DNA from: Haloarcula rubripromontorii
Lineage (GTDB): Archaea > Halobacteriota > Halobacteria > Halobacteriales > Haloarculaceae
Assembly: GCF_001280425.1 (NCBI RefSeq)
Contig: NZ_LIUF01000004.1
Coordinates: forward strand, 124,001-188,000
Length of the DNA stretch: 64,000 nt
Direction of reading: 5' to 3'
Part shown: positions 1 to 8,365 of the stretch, one piece after another
How positions within the stretch are numbered: the stretch's first letter is position 1
How the letters are laid out: each line of letters starts with the position of its first letter
The notes under the pieces: generated by a model
Seen by the model: only the letters and a program-made list of their open reading frames with translations
Told to the model about the DNA's origin: nothing
Database searches by the model: none
Translations under genes and position numbers: made by a program

Positions 1-1238
1 TAGAACGGCATCTCGTACGGCCGGTTCATGTTCGGTCGTTCCCGGCGGAGCCTGATGACCGCGACGTTGACGATAATGAACGAAAGCAGGAAGAACAGGC
101 TCGACATATTGCCGGCGCTCTGTGTCGGCAGTGCAACTGAGCCAAGCATCACGATGGCACTGGCGAGGATGGCAACGAACGGCGTCCCGTAGCGGTGGTG
201 TATCTGGCCAATCGAAGGGAGTAACTGCCCTTCGCGTCCCATCGAGAACGCGACGCGCGACGACGCGATGACGACGGCGTTGAGGGCGGTCAGCGTCGAG
301 AACACAGCCCCGAAGACGATGAGTGCCCCACCGTTTTGAATGATCGGTAGCCCGGTCGGCATGAACGACGTCGCTGCCGTGGCGATGCCGGCTTCGCCAG
401 CGTCGGCGAGTCCCTCGGCTCCGAGCGTCCCGATAGCGACTGTCACAACTGCCAGATAGACGACGACAGTCACAGCGAGACTGATAAAAATCGCTTTCGG
501 GATGTTTTCCCGCGGGTTCTGTACTTCCTCTGTGACAGTGGTGATGAGGTCGTACCCCTCGAAGGCGATGAAGGTGAGCCCCATCGCCGGCAAGACGGCA
601 GCAGCCCCGCTCCCGTCCGGAAACAGCGGCTGGAATTCGGCCCCCGAAAACATCGGCGACGCGAACCCGAACGCGACGAACACGACCAGTATAGACACTT
701 TGATCATCGTGAAAATCGTCTCGACACTGCCACTGGCGGCCGTCGAGACGGCGTTGAGCGCCACGAGCCCGAGAACTGCGATAAACGCCAACAAGAAGGC
801 CGGCGGGAGCGCTGTATCAATGACCGGAACTACAACGGCGCCGACCTCGTCCGGTGGTGGGACGACGCCGTAGACGTGCAACAGTTCGAGAAAGTTCGGC
901 GCAAATCCCAGTGCGTACAGCGCTCCCGCAATCATGTAGGCGAACCAGAGCATCCAGCCCATAATGAACGAGGCAAAGTCGTCGAATATCTCCCGCACGA
1001 ACGCGTATCCACCGCCGCTCTTTGGAATCGAAGCGGCAAGCTCCGCGTAAGAAAGTCCTGTGAACGCCGTCACGACGCCGTTCAGTGCGAAGACGAGAAT
1101 CGCGGCTGGGCCAGCGATTTCGGCGGCCAGTCCCGTTAACACAAAAATACCGGCCCCTATCATCGCGCCCATCCCGATCATCGTCGCGTCGAGGAGTCCG
1201 AGTTCAGCCTCGGGCGACCGTGTCTGGCTCTTGCTCAT
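1..1238 (-). CDS. APC-family amino-acid permease (C-terminus outside window)
   Basis: Reading the minus strand from the ATG at 1238 gives an open frame to the window edge, about 412 codons without a stop, so the C-terminal end is cut off. The start MSKSQTRSPEAELGL is followed by MIGMGAMIGAGIFVLTG, the glycine-rich first-helix signature of APC-superfamily amino-acid/cation exchangers, and SIPKSGGGYAFV, also typical. About a dozen hydrophobic segments follow. It should import amino acids across the cytoplasmic membrane; the substrate cannot be told. The other permease in this window (2634) has Usp domains at its C-terminus; whether this one does lies outside the window. It is divergent from the TrkA-N gene at 1451. 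Confidence 0.9.
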   Translation of the reverse strand, partial: MSKSQTRSPEAELGLLDATMIGMGAMIGAGIFVLTGLAAEIAGPAAILVFALNGVVTAFTGLSYAELAASIPKSGGGYAFVREIFDDFASFIMGWMLWFAYMIAGALYALGFAPNFLELLHVYGVVPPPDEVGAVVVPVIDTALPPAFLLAFIAVLGLVALNAVSTAASGSVETIFTMIKVSILVVFVAFGFASPMFSGAEFQPLFPDGSGAAAVLPAMGLTFIAFEGYDLITTVTEEVQNPRENIPKAIFISLAVTVVVYLAVVTVAIGTLGAEGLADAGEAGIATAATSFMPTGLPIIQNGGALIVFGAVFSTLTALNAVVIASSRVAFSMGREGQLLPSIGQIHHRYGTPFVAILASAIVMLGSVALPTQSAGNMSSLFFLLSFIIVNVAVIRLRRERPNMNRPYEMPF

Positions 1239-1450
1239 TGCGTTCTGGTTGTAACTGGCGCGCTGTCCATCGTACGCTGTATGTGCTTCGCTCGGTCCAT
1301 TTGAGTACCGGGGGAAGTTCTCCTATTGTAAGAACTGTGATGGGATTTCATTAAGCCTTCTGCCGCGTGACCGCCGATTCGGCCGGTTGTGTTCCCGCTC
1401 CGTTAGAACTGGCGGAGAGTTGAAGATAACACCTCTATAACAGTACAACA

Positions 1451-2104
1451 ATGGCCCGGACAAAGCGATTCGTCATCGCCGGCGGCGGCCGCGTCGGGAA
1501 ACAAACGGCCGAGAACCTCGTTGAACAGGGGCACGAGGTACTACTGATCGAGTCCGATGCGGAGCGCGTCGAGGCGCTATCGGATGCGTATATCGGCCCG
1601 GTCATCCACGGGGACGCCACGCGACCGTCAATTTTGGAACAGGCAGACCTGTCGGAGGCTGACGCTATCGCCGCACTCACCGACGAACCAGGCACGAATC
1701 TCGCCATCTGTATGGAGGCACAGCAGTACGCACCCTCGATTCGGACCATCGCGAGAGCAGAGACGGAGACAGACCAGGAGTACGGCGAAGTTGTCGACGC
1801 AACGCTGCTCCCCGAATATCTCGGTGGGGACTACGCGGCTGATATACTGACCGGTGAGGATATCAGAACGCTCGTCTACCCGACCGCTGACCTCGATATC
1901 ATCGAGGTGAGTGTCGCCCCGTCGGCTCCTGTTGCAGGGCGTCGCCTCGACGAGATCGCGCTTCCGTCCGGCAGTCTCCTGATTTCGACGGGCGACCGAA
2001 CGGAACTCGCAGGCGCTGAAACGGTGCTGGAGCCTGACGAGCGGTATATTCTCGCCGTCGAAACCGATGTCGTCGACGAAGTGTTGAATCTCATGCGCGG
2101 GTAA
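1451..2104 (+). CDS. TrkA-N (RCK-type) NAD-binding regulatory protein
   Basis: The 217-residue protein opens with a Rossmann fold: glycine motif GGGRVG near residues 11-16, and an acidic residue ending the second strand (LLIE, residue about 34), as expected for NAD(H) binding. The later part, about 145-217, looks like the TrkA-C/RCK ligand-sensing domain. Such proteins gate K+ transporters or other carriers from the cytoplasmic side. There is no potassium channel next door; the neighbours are APC permeases and a Usp protein, so it more likely modulates those transporters. The ATG at 1451 gives a complete Rossmann strand. The domain call is firm; the partner is inferred. Confidence 0.88.
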   Translation: MARTKRFVIAGGGRVGKQTAENLVEQGHEVLLIESDAERVEALSDAYIGPVIHGDATRPSILEQADLSEADAIAALTDEPGTNLAICMEAQQYAPSIRTIARAETETDQEYGEVVDATLLPEYLGGDYAADILTGEDIRTLVYPTADLDIIEVSVAPSAPVAGRRLDEIALPSGSLLISTGDRTELAGAETVLEPDERYILAVETDVVDEVLNLMRG

Positions 2105-2205
2105 CAGGCTGAGTTGTCAGCCTGATAATCAGCATCTCGTATTATTTATTCGTCTGCGAGAAAGCGGATACACACGCTTAACAGCGAGTAGGTTCTCCCA
2201 CCACT

Positions 2206-2637
2206 ATGAGCAGTGAGCCCACGGACGAGGGTCTCCTCACCCACGTACTTCTTCCCGTCACTGACGAGAATGACGCGTTGGCGACGGCGGAGGCGCTCGA
2301 ACCGTATGCACCAAGCACCGTGACCGCCTTGCATGTCGTCGAGAAGGGCGGTGGCGTTCCGGACAAGACGCCGGTCGAACAATCCGAGGAACTGGCCGAA
2401 GAGGCGTACGCTGCCGTCCGGACAGTGTTCCCCGACGCCGGCGAACACACCGCGTACGGCCGAGATGTCGCGGAGACGATCTTCGAGGCCGCTGAGGAAG
2501 TAGACGCCAGCGCCATTGCCTATCGGTCCCGTGGCGGGAACCGACTCATGCAGTTTCTCTCCGGTGACGTCTCCCTGAAACTGGTGACAAATTCGGACCG
2601 TCCCGTCATTGCCCTCCCCCGAGAGGGTGGAACATGA
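2206..2637 (+). CDS. Universal stress protein (UspA) domain protein
   Basis: A 143-residue single Usp domain: an N-terminal strand HVLLPVTDENDA, a central ALHVVEKG strand, and a C-terminal region with SDRPVIALP resembling the end of Usp folds. The canonical ATP-binding G-x2-G-x9-G loop is only partly recognisable (SRGGNRLMQFLSGDVS), so nucleotide binding is uncertain. Its stop overlaps the start of the following permease by 4 bp (ATGA), implying translational coupling, and that permease carries Usp domains itself. It probably works as a soluble regulatory partner of the permease. Confidence 0.88.
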   Translation: MSSEPTDEGLLTHVLLPVTDENDALATAEALEPYAPSTVTALHVVEKGGGVPDKTPVEQSEELAEEAYAAVRTVFPDAGEHTAYGRDVAETIFEAAEEVDASAIAYRSRGGNRLMQFLSGDVSLKLVTNSDRPVIALPREGGT

Positions 2638-4871
2638 GCGAGGAGGACCTTGCCAAAGACCTCGGGCCGCTGGCGGCGCTGACTATCGGCGTCGGGACGA
2701 TGATCGGTGCGGGTATCTTCGTCCTCCCGGGCGAGGCCATCCTCAAGGCCGGGTCGCTGGCGTCCGTGGCGTTCATTCTGGGCGGCGTCATCGCCATGTT
2801 CACGGCGTTGTCGGCTAGCGAACTCGGCACGGCGATGCCGCGTTCAGGCGGGGCCTATTACTACGTTAACCACGCGCTCGGGCCGATGTTCGGCTCGGTC
2901 GCCGGCTGGGCCAATTGGCTCGGGCTGGCCTTCGCTAGCGCCTTCTACATGGTCGGGTTCGGCCGGTACATCGCCCGCATCTTCGGCCTCTCCGGCAGCG
3001 TCGGCGTCGGCCCAATATCGCTCACCGTCGTGAAGCTCATCGCACTCGTCGGCGGCGCGTTCTTCGTGTTCATCAACTACGTCGGAGCCAAGGAGACCGG
3101 GCGGCTACAGAACATCATCGTCGTTCTGCTCATCGGCATTCTCACCGTGTTCACACTCCTCGGGACGCTCCGGGCCGAGCCGTCGAACTTGCCGGCCGCT
3201 ACTGACGTGGTTACGACTCTGGAGACCACAGGACTCATCTTCGTCTCCTATCTCGGCTTCGTCCAGATTACGAGCGTGGCCGAAGAGATCAAAGACCCCG
3301 GAAAGAACCTTCCGCGTGCAGTTATCGGCAGCGTCGTCATCGTGACTGTCATCTACGCGCTCGTCCTCGTGATTATGAGCGCGGCCGTTCCGCAGGGGTT
3401 CATCGCGGACATCATCAGCTCCGACGCCGAGAACCCAATCGCCGTCGTCGAGGTCGGGAGCTACATTCAGGGGGCCGTAATGGGGGGTGCGCTCCTGTTC
3501 GGCGGCTTGCTCGCCACAGCGTCCAGCGCGAACGCCTCCATCCTCGCGTCCTCACGCATCAACTTCGCGATGGGCCGTGACCGGATCGTCACGCCGGCCC
3601 TCAACGAGATACATCCCCGCTACGGGACGCCGTACAGGGCAATCGGCATCACCGGCGGCCTGATTCTCCTGTTTATCATCATCGGGGATCTGACGCTCCT
3701 CTCGGGCGCTGCGTCGGGCCTGCATCTCATCATCTACGGATTACTCAACGTCGCACTCATCGTCATGCGGTACGTGAATCCGGAGGAGTACGCGCCGGAT
3801 TTCGTGGTGCCGTTGTATCCGCTACTGCCGATTCTGGGAGTCGTGCTCTCCTTTGCCCTACTGGTGTTCGTCGCCAGCGACGCCCTGTTGCTCTCGTTCG
3901 GCATCGCCGCCGCGGCGATACTGTGGTACGGGTTCTACGCTCGCTCGCGCACGGAAAAACAGGGCATCCTGTCGAAACACATCATCTCGCGGTCCGACGA
4001 GATGCCGGACGCGGCCGTCAGCGCGGCCGCCGGCGTCCAGCCCGATGGCGGGCAGTACCGCGTGATGGTCCCACTGGCCAATCCTGCACACGAACAGGAC
4101 CTCATTACGCTCGCCAGCGCCATCGCCAAACAGCGCGGCGGAACCGTAATCGCGACCCACATCGTCACCGTCCCCGACCAGACGGCGCTTTCGGCTGCCG
4201 CCGACCGATCCGATGAGATCGACAAGAGCTCACAGCAACTGCTCGATCAAGCTCGCGAGGACGCCGAGACGTTCGGCGTCGATGTCGAAACGCACACCAT
4301 CCTCTCGCACAAGTCCTACGAGGCTATCTTCGACGCCGCCCGCACACAGACGGCGGACCTCGTCGTAATGGGATGGGGGCCAGACGCGCACGGCTCGCCC
4401 GGGCGGGCGGAGTCTGCCATGGACGAACTCACAGAGACGGTCCCCTGTGACTTCCTCGTTCTCCGCGACCGCGGGTTCGACCCCTCGCGCATCCTGCTCC
4501 CGACAGCCGGTGGGCCGGACTCCGAGCTGTCAGCCGCCATCGCGAAACTGTTGCAGTCCGAATACGGGTCCGACGTGACGCTGCTCAACGTCGACGACGA
4601 CCGCGAGGCCGGCAAGCAATTCCTGCAGGAATGGGCAGCCGAGCAGGGCCTTGAAGACGCCGAGCGCCTCGTCAAATCCGGCGATGTCGAGACCGCGATC
4701 CGGAACGCTGCCACCGATTCGACGCTGCTCCTCATCGGCGCGACCGAGGAGGGCCTACTTCGCCGGCTCGTCTCCAAGTCGCTCGTGCTGGACGTTGTCG
4801 ACGACGTGGAGTGTTCCGTCCTGCTGGCGGAGAAACGCCGCGAGCGCGGCCTCCTTGAGCGGCTGTTCTGA
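2634..4871 (+). CDS. APC-family amino-acid permease fused to two C-terminal Usp domains
   Basis: At 745 residues this is much longer than a plain APC permease (about 450). Residues 1-440 are the transporter: IGVGTMIGAGIFVLPG near residue 20 is the APC first-helix signature, and RSGGAYYYV follows. Then come two cytoplasmic Usp-like domains, roughly 475-610 (YRVMVPLANPAHEQD to CDFLVLRDRG) and 612-735 (RILLPTAGGPDSE to CSVLLAEK). The first ends with a partly canonical nucleotide-loop region (VVMGWG). The Usp modules presumably sense energy or stress state and tune uptake. It overlaps the upstream usp gene by 4 bp and probably forms an operon with it and the TrkA-N gene. Substrate unknown. Confidence 0.93.
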   Translation: MSEEDLAKDLGPLAALTIGVGTMIGAGIFVLPGEAILKAGSLASVAFILGGVIAMFTALSASELGTAMPRSGGAYYYVNHALGPMFGSVAGWANWLGLAFASAFYMVGFGRYIARIFGLSGSVGVGPISLTVVKLIALVGGAFFVFINYVGAKETGRLQNIIVVLLIGILTVFTLLGTLRAEPSNLPAATDVVTTLETTGLIFVSYLGFVQITSVAEEIKDPGKNLPRAVIGSVVIVTVIYALVLVIMSAAVPQGFIADIISSDAENPIAVVEVGSYIQGAVMGGALLFGGLLATASSANASILASSRINFAMGRDRIVTPALNEIHPRYGTPYRAIGITGGLILLFIIIGDLTLLSGAASGLHLIIYGLLNVALIVMRYVNPEEYAPDFVVPLYPLLPILGVVLSFALLVFVASDALLLSFGIAAAAILWYGFYARSRTEKQGILSKHIISRSDEMPDAAVSAAAGVQPDGGQYRVMVPLANPAHEQDLITLASAIAKQRGGTVIATHIVTVPDQTALSAAADRSDEIDKSSQQLLDQAREDAETFGVDVETHTILSHKSYEAIFDAARTQTADLVVMGWGPDAHGSPGRAESAMDELTETVPCDFLVLRDRGFDPSRILLPTAGGPDSELSAAIAKLLQSEYGSDVTLLNVDDDREAGKQFLQEWAAEQGLEDAERLVKSGDVETAIRNAATDSTLLLIGATEEGLLRRLVSKSLVLDVVDDVECSVLLAEKRRERGLLERLF

Positions 4872-4962
4872 GTAGCTGGTACGTCTTCCCGCTGACTACC
4901 CCGTCTTCTGCCTCACTCGACGAACCCACTAAACCGGCACCGTCGCATACCGTTTCGACACC

Positions 4963-5643
4963 TTACAGTAGTCGCTCGTGAAGGCCGTGGAACGACCCGA
5001 TGGTGAGATCGGGCTCGCCGGCGAACGAGTCCCAGGGGCCGTCATCGCGATTGACCCAGACGCCCTGCATCCCGGCGTGCATCGCCCCGTACACGTCGAA
5101 ATAGCCTGCAGTGACGTGGGCGATCTCCCCGATTTCAGTCGACGTTCGGTCCGCTGCGTGACGGTACAGCTCCGCCGCCGGCTTGAACGTCTCTATTTCG
5201 TCGGCACTGACGGTGTCTTCGAGCAGGCCGCCGATACCGGCGAAATCAACCATGGAGTCGAGCATCTCGGGGTTCCCGTTCGAGACGACATAGAGGTCGT
5301 AGCCGGCGTCGTAGAGTTTGTTCATGCCGTCACGAACGTCGTCGAACACGTCCAGTTCGTGGTAGACGGCGAGAATCTCGTCGCGCTCCTCGGTGGTGAT
5401 GTCGACGCCGTGGACATCGAGGGCGTACTGGAGCGCGTCGCGGTTCATCTCGTAGAACGGTTTGTAGGCGTCGATCTGGTTCGCGAGGAACGTGTACGCC
5501 AGCGAGCGGGAGCGCCAGAGCCGGGACACCGGCCGGGGGTCGTCCACCCGGTCGGCGAGGGCTTTCTGGGCCGCCTCGACGTCGACGATGGTGCTGTACG
5601 AGTCAAACGTAACCGTCGTCACGCGGTCCGGGTCGAACGGCAT
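4963..5643 (-). CDS. HAD-superfamily hydrolase, haloacid dehalogenase type II-like
   Basis: From the ATG at 5643 this is a 226-residue protein (MPFDPDRVTTVTFDSY). A longer in-frame start at 5709 would add a non-conserved arm and is less likely. HAD motif I is FDSYSTIVD, where the second Asp of the usual DxDx(T/V) is replaced by Ser, as in L-2-haloacid dehalogenases. Motif II is VVSNGNPEM and motif III lies near ETFKPAAELY. The sequence (helical cap after motif I, tail ADRTSTEIGEIAHV) is typical of type II 2-haloacid dehalogenases. It should hydrolyse a carbon-halogen bond or a phosphoester; the true substrate is not predictable. It runs convergent to the permease operon. Confidence 0.82.
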   Translation of the reverse strand: MPFDPDRVTTVTFDSYSTIVDVEAAQKALADRVDDPRPVSRLWRSRSLAYTFLANQIDAYKPFYEMNRDALQYALDVHGVDITTEERDEILAVYHELDVFDDVRDGMNKLYDAGYDLYVVSNGNPEMLDSMVDFAGIGGLLEDTVSADEIETFKPAAELYRHAADRTSTEIGEIAHVTAGYFDVYGAMHAGMQGVWVNRDDGPWDSFAGEPDLTIGSFHGLHERLL

Positions 5644-5751
5644 AGGCCCCCGTAGAACCGGCTGCCCCATATAGCCGGCCGCCGAGTCGGGCGCACAGCC
5701 GTCCGGCACGGCTCCACTCGCGACGCTGGGCGTGTCGTGACCGGCTCCCGC

Positions 5752-6084
5752 TCAGTGCGCAGACATCTCCGAGATGACGTTGACACAGTACACGCCGATG
5801 ATGATGAGCAATATCCCGACGGCACCGGGGAGGTCGATAGGCTCGTCGAACACGACAGTCCCGATTGCCGCGACACCGACGATTCCCAGCGCGGCCCAGG
5901 TGCCGTAGACGACGCCGATGGGGAGGTCTTCGAGCGTCAGCGATACCAGATAGAACGCCAGGCCGTAGCCGACGACGACGCCGAGACTGGGGACAGGGCG
6001 TGAGAATCCTTCTGAGAGTTTCAGCGACGTTGTCCCGAGCAGTTCAGACACAATCGCGGCTCCGAGGAGGGCATATGGATTCAC
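5752..6084 (-). CDS. Small multidrug resistance (EmrE/SugE-type) transporter
   Basis: Four hydrophobic helices in about 110 residues. AIVSELLGTTSLKLSEGFSR matches the first helix of SMR proteins, including the membrane-embedded glutamate that binds protons and cationic drug, and YGTWAALGIVG matches the conserved YaxW-like stretch of helix 3. I prefer the GTG at 6084 (VNPYALLGA) over the ATG at 6123: it gives the normal SMR length, and the ATG lies inside a TATA-like element (TATATTAT, 6113-6120) correctly spaced for a short or absent leader before 6084. It likely exports cationic compounds or guanidinium. SMR proteins work as dimers; a single gene suggests a homodimer. Confidence 0.88.
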   Translation of the reverse strand: MNPYALLGAAIVSELLGTTSLKLSEGFSRPVPSLGVVVGYGLAFYLVSLTLEDLPIGVVYGTWAALGIVGVAAIGTVVFDEPIDLPGAVGILLIIIGVYCVNVISEMSAH

Positions 6085-6331
6085 GGGTTCACTCGTCGAG
6101 AATTGTGGACAGATAATATACATTTCGACTGTCGTCGCCTCACCAGTACCCTTTCCGAGACGCCCCCGGCCCCGTCACCGTCCTGCGAATAAACCGCGGA
6201 CAACGGGCGACACTCCCCCTCTCATGTGGCTTTATCTCCCGTGCGGCCGCACTGCGAGCCATGTCTCAGGCAGATACGTTCCAGCCGACAGGAGTCCGGC
6301 CGGTCGCCGCTCGACGCGTGGAGGGTGACAG

Positions 6332-7330
6332 ATGACAGCGCGAGACGTGTATCTCCCGGTCGCAGCCCAGCCGTCGGTCGACACGCTTGTCGGGATGAGC
6401 CAGCAGGCGGAGGACAGCGGCTACGACCGGGTCTGGCTCCCGGAAACGTGGGGGCGGGACGCGGTGACGACGCTGACCAGCATCGCCGAACACACGTCGA
6501 CGGTCGGCCTCGGCTCCTCGATTCTGAACGTGTACTCGCGGTCGCCGGCGTTGCTCGGCCAGACCGCAGCGACACTGCAGGAGGTCTCGGACGGCCGTTT
6601 CCGCGCTGGCGTCGGGCCGTCCGGGCCGATCGTCATCGAAGGCTGGCACGGCCGTGAGTTCGAGAGCCCCCTCAAGTACACGCGGGAGACCGTCGACATC
6701 ATGAAACTGGTACTCTCCGGAGAGACGGTCGAGTACGACGGGGACATCTTTTCGCTGTCCGGGTTCCGACTGCGCTGTGAACCGCCCGAGCCCGCGCCCC
6801 CCGTGGATGCCGGCGGTCTCGGGCCGAAATCAGTCGAACTCGCCGGTCGCTTCGCCGACGGCTGGCACGCGCTCATGCTGACCGCTGACGGCCTGCGGGA
6901 CCGGCTCGAAGACTTCGAGCACGGCGCGGACCTCGGCGACCGCGACCGCGCCGACCAGCGGGTGACGCTGTCGCTGACGTGCTGTGCGATGGACAACCGG
7001 GAGCAGGCCCGCGAACTGGCCCGTCAGCACGTCGCGTTCTACATCGGCGGGATGGGGACGTTCTACCGCGATGCGCTGGCCCGGCAGGGGTACGAGGACA
7101 CCGCCTACGAGATCGCCGAGCAGTGGGGGTCGGGCGACAAAGCGGCCGCCGTCGACGCCATCAGTGACGAACTGCTGGACAGCATCGCCGTCGCTGGCAC
7201 GCCCGATGAATGTCGCGACCGCATCGCACAGTTCGAGGATATCGACGGTGTGGACGCAATCAACATCTCGTTCCCCCGGGCTGCCGAACGGGACACTATC
7301 GACACGACCATCGACGTGTTAGCGCCCTGA
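6332..7330 (+). CDS. LLM-class (luciferase-like) F420-dependent oxidoreductase
   Basis: 332 residues with the bacterial-luciferase-like TIM barrel: an N-terminal strand, GYDRVWLPETWGRDAVT, VGLGSSILNVYSRSP, the GRFRAGVGPSG loop, and the late GGLGPKSVELAGRFADGWH stretch that lines the cofactor site. Archaeal members of this class generally use coenzyme F420 rather than FMN, as in methylenetetrahydromethanopterin reductases. Haloarchaea carry several paralogues of unknown substrate, so the specific reaction is not assignable. It is convergent with mptE, 15 bp between stop codons. Confidence 0.87.
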   Translation: MTARDVYLPVAAQPSVDTLVGMSQQAEDSGYDRVWLPETWGRDAVTTLTSIAEHTSTVGLGSSILNVYSRSPALLGQTAATLQEVSDGRFRAGVGPSGPIVIEGWHGREFESPLKYTRETVDIMKLVLSGETVEYDGDIFSLSGFRLRCEPPEPAPPVDAGGLGPKSVELAGRFADGWHALMLTADGLRDRLEDFEHGADLGDRDRADQRVTLSLTCCAMDNREQARELARQHVAFYIGGMGTFYRDALARQGYEDTAYEIAEQWGSGDKAAAVDAISDELLDSIAVAGTPDECRDRIAQFEDIDGVDAINISFPRAAERDTIDTTIDVLAP

Positions 7331-7345
7331 GCCGGGGCTTCGGTT

Positions 7346-8038
7346 TCAGCCGGAAGCGACTGGCTCGATGGCGTCGCGTCGGCCGTCGAGAACGTCGAAC
7401 CGCTCGCCACGGCGCTGTTCGAGCCAGCGCAGCAGGCGTTCGGCCCAGCGGAGTTTCTGGCGCTTTTCCGCGGTCACGGACGGGTCCTCGAAGTCCCAGC
7501 CGAGGAACACCAGCGAGGCAGCGCCGAAGTGGTCGGCGAGGAACGCGGCGCGGTCGCCGTCGGTGAAGCCGCCGTAGTTGCGGACCGGCGGGGCGGGTGT
7601 CGCCTGTGTCGTCGGTACAACGAACTCACTGTCGTAGGCCGGAATATGTGTCTCCAGTGCGGGGATGTTGTCGCCGTGGGCGTGGGCGACAACCGGCGTC
7701 CCGGCGGCAGTCAGTTCCCGCCCGGTATCGGCGTTCTTGTCGAGGTCCGTGACCATACAGTCGACGGCGACGCCTGCCGCCTGGAGACGGTCGGCGGCCG
7801 TGGACGCCGCGAGGACCACGTCGGCGTCGGCTGCACGGTCGGCCTCAGCTTCCAGTGACGGGCCGGCTCCGGCGATAGCTACCGATGCACCGTCGAGTCC
7901 GAGAGTCGTCGGGTCGTATGTGCTATCGTCGCCGAGCAGTTCGACGAAGCGTTCACAGGCGCGCTCGTCGCCGTCACGAGGGTAGCCGAAGTCATCGAGG
8001 ATATCCTCGTACACTGGTTCCCAGGTGCGAAATTCCAT
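7346..8038 (-). CDS. mptE: 6-hydroxymethyl-7,8-dihydropterin pyrophosphokinase, MptE type
   Basis: A 230-residue protein of the archaeal MptE/DUF115 family, which replaces bacterial FolK by transferring pyrophosphate from ATP to 6-hydroxymethyl-dihydropterin for folate or methanopterin synthesis. Visible motifs are SVAIAGAGPSLE (nucleotide-binding glycine loop, about 49-60), VVLAASTAADRL, MVTDLDKN (metal-binding acidic pair) and LVFLGWDFED near the C-terminus. The length fits the family. The product would feed the dihydropteroate synthase domain of the FolC-FolP fusion at 58207. There is no obvious TATA element right before the ATG at 8038; a good one lies about 205 bp further up (8241-8250), with two strong hairpins between. 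Confidence 0.87.
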   Translation of the reverse strand: MEFRTWEPVYEDILDDFGYPRDGDERACERFVELLGDDSTYDPTTLGLDGASVAIAGAGPSLEAEADRAADADVVLAASTAADRLQAAGVAVDCMVTDLDKNADTGRELTAAGTPVVAHAHGDNIPALETHIPAYDSEFVVPTTQATPAPPVRNYGGFTDGDRAAFLADHFGAASLVFLGWDFEDPSVTAEKRQKLRWAERLLRWLEQRRGERFDVLDGRRDAIEPVASG

Positions 8039-8114
8039 CTCTCGTCAGACACTACGCAGTGGCCGTGTTTCTGTCTTGTTTCCCGTCCAGCCACATTGCA
8101 CTACGCTGCCACTG

Positions 8115-8219
8115 ACCCGGAGCGGTGCTGTCGCTCCCGGGTTCGTGGCCAGATAAACCGAGTTGAGCCGAAATGGCACGTCCGTGTACCCCTACCCGGG
8201 TGCCCTTTCGGCTTTCACT
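8115..8219 (-). ncRNA. Candidate structured leader or small RNA upstream of mptE
   Basis: On the minus strand, downstream of a TATA-like element at 8241-8250, there are two strong hairpins. The first has arms 8166-8173 and 8206-8213 (AGCCGAAA with TTTCGGCT) continued inward by 8175-8179 and 8200-8204 (GGCAC/GTGCC). The second has arms 8115-8124 and 8132-8142 (ACCCGG(G)AGCG with CGCTCCGGGT, 7-base loop). A transcript starting near 8219 would contain both before reaching mptE at 8038. It could be a long structured 5' leader, unusual in haloarchaea, or a separate two-hairpin RNA. I could not match it to SRP RNA, RNase P RNA or a complete H/ACA guide. The rest of this 327-bp gap holds nothing I recognise. 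Confidence 0.4.
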
Positions 8220-8240
8220 CCTTTCTTTCGAGGCCTCCGG

Positions 8241-8250
8241 TATAAGTTTT
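8241..8250 (-). promoter_or_regulatory. TATA-like element driving the structured RNA/mptE leader
   Basis: The minus strand reads AAAACTTATA here. A start point about 26 bp downstream falls near 8219, just before the first hairpin. No comparable element lies 25-30 bp before the mptE ATG. Confidence 0.4.
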
Positions 8251-8365
8251 CTCTTACCGTCAGACACGAATGGCGGGCCTCACGGGCGGCGATGACTAGT
8301 CCTCTCCGTAGCTACGCCAGCAGTCCGCGACAGCCTCAAGACGGGGCAGTCCTTACGAGCGACAA

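Noticed and set aside
8052-8267. 71-residue minus-strand frame (MSDGKRKLIPEASKERSES)
   Set aside because: Lies over the two hairpins, composition is basic rather than acidic, and the TATA box lies inside its start region. A structured RNA explains the segment better.
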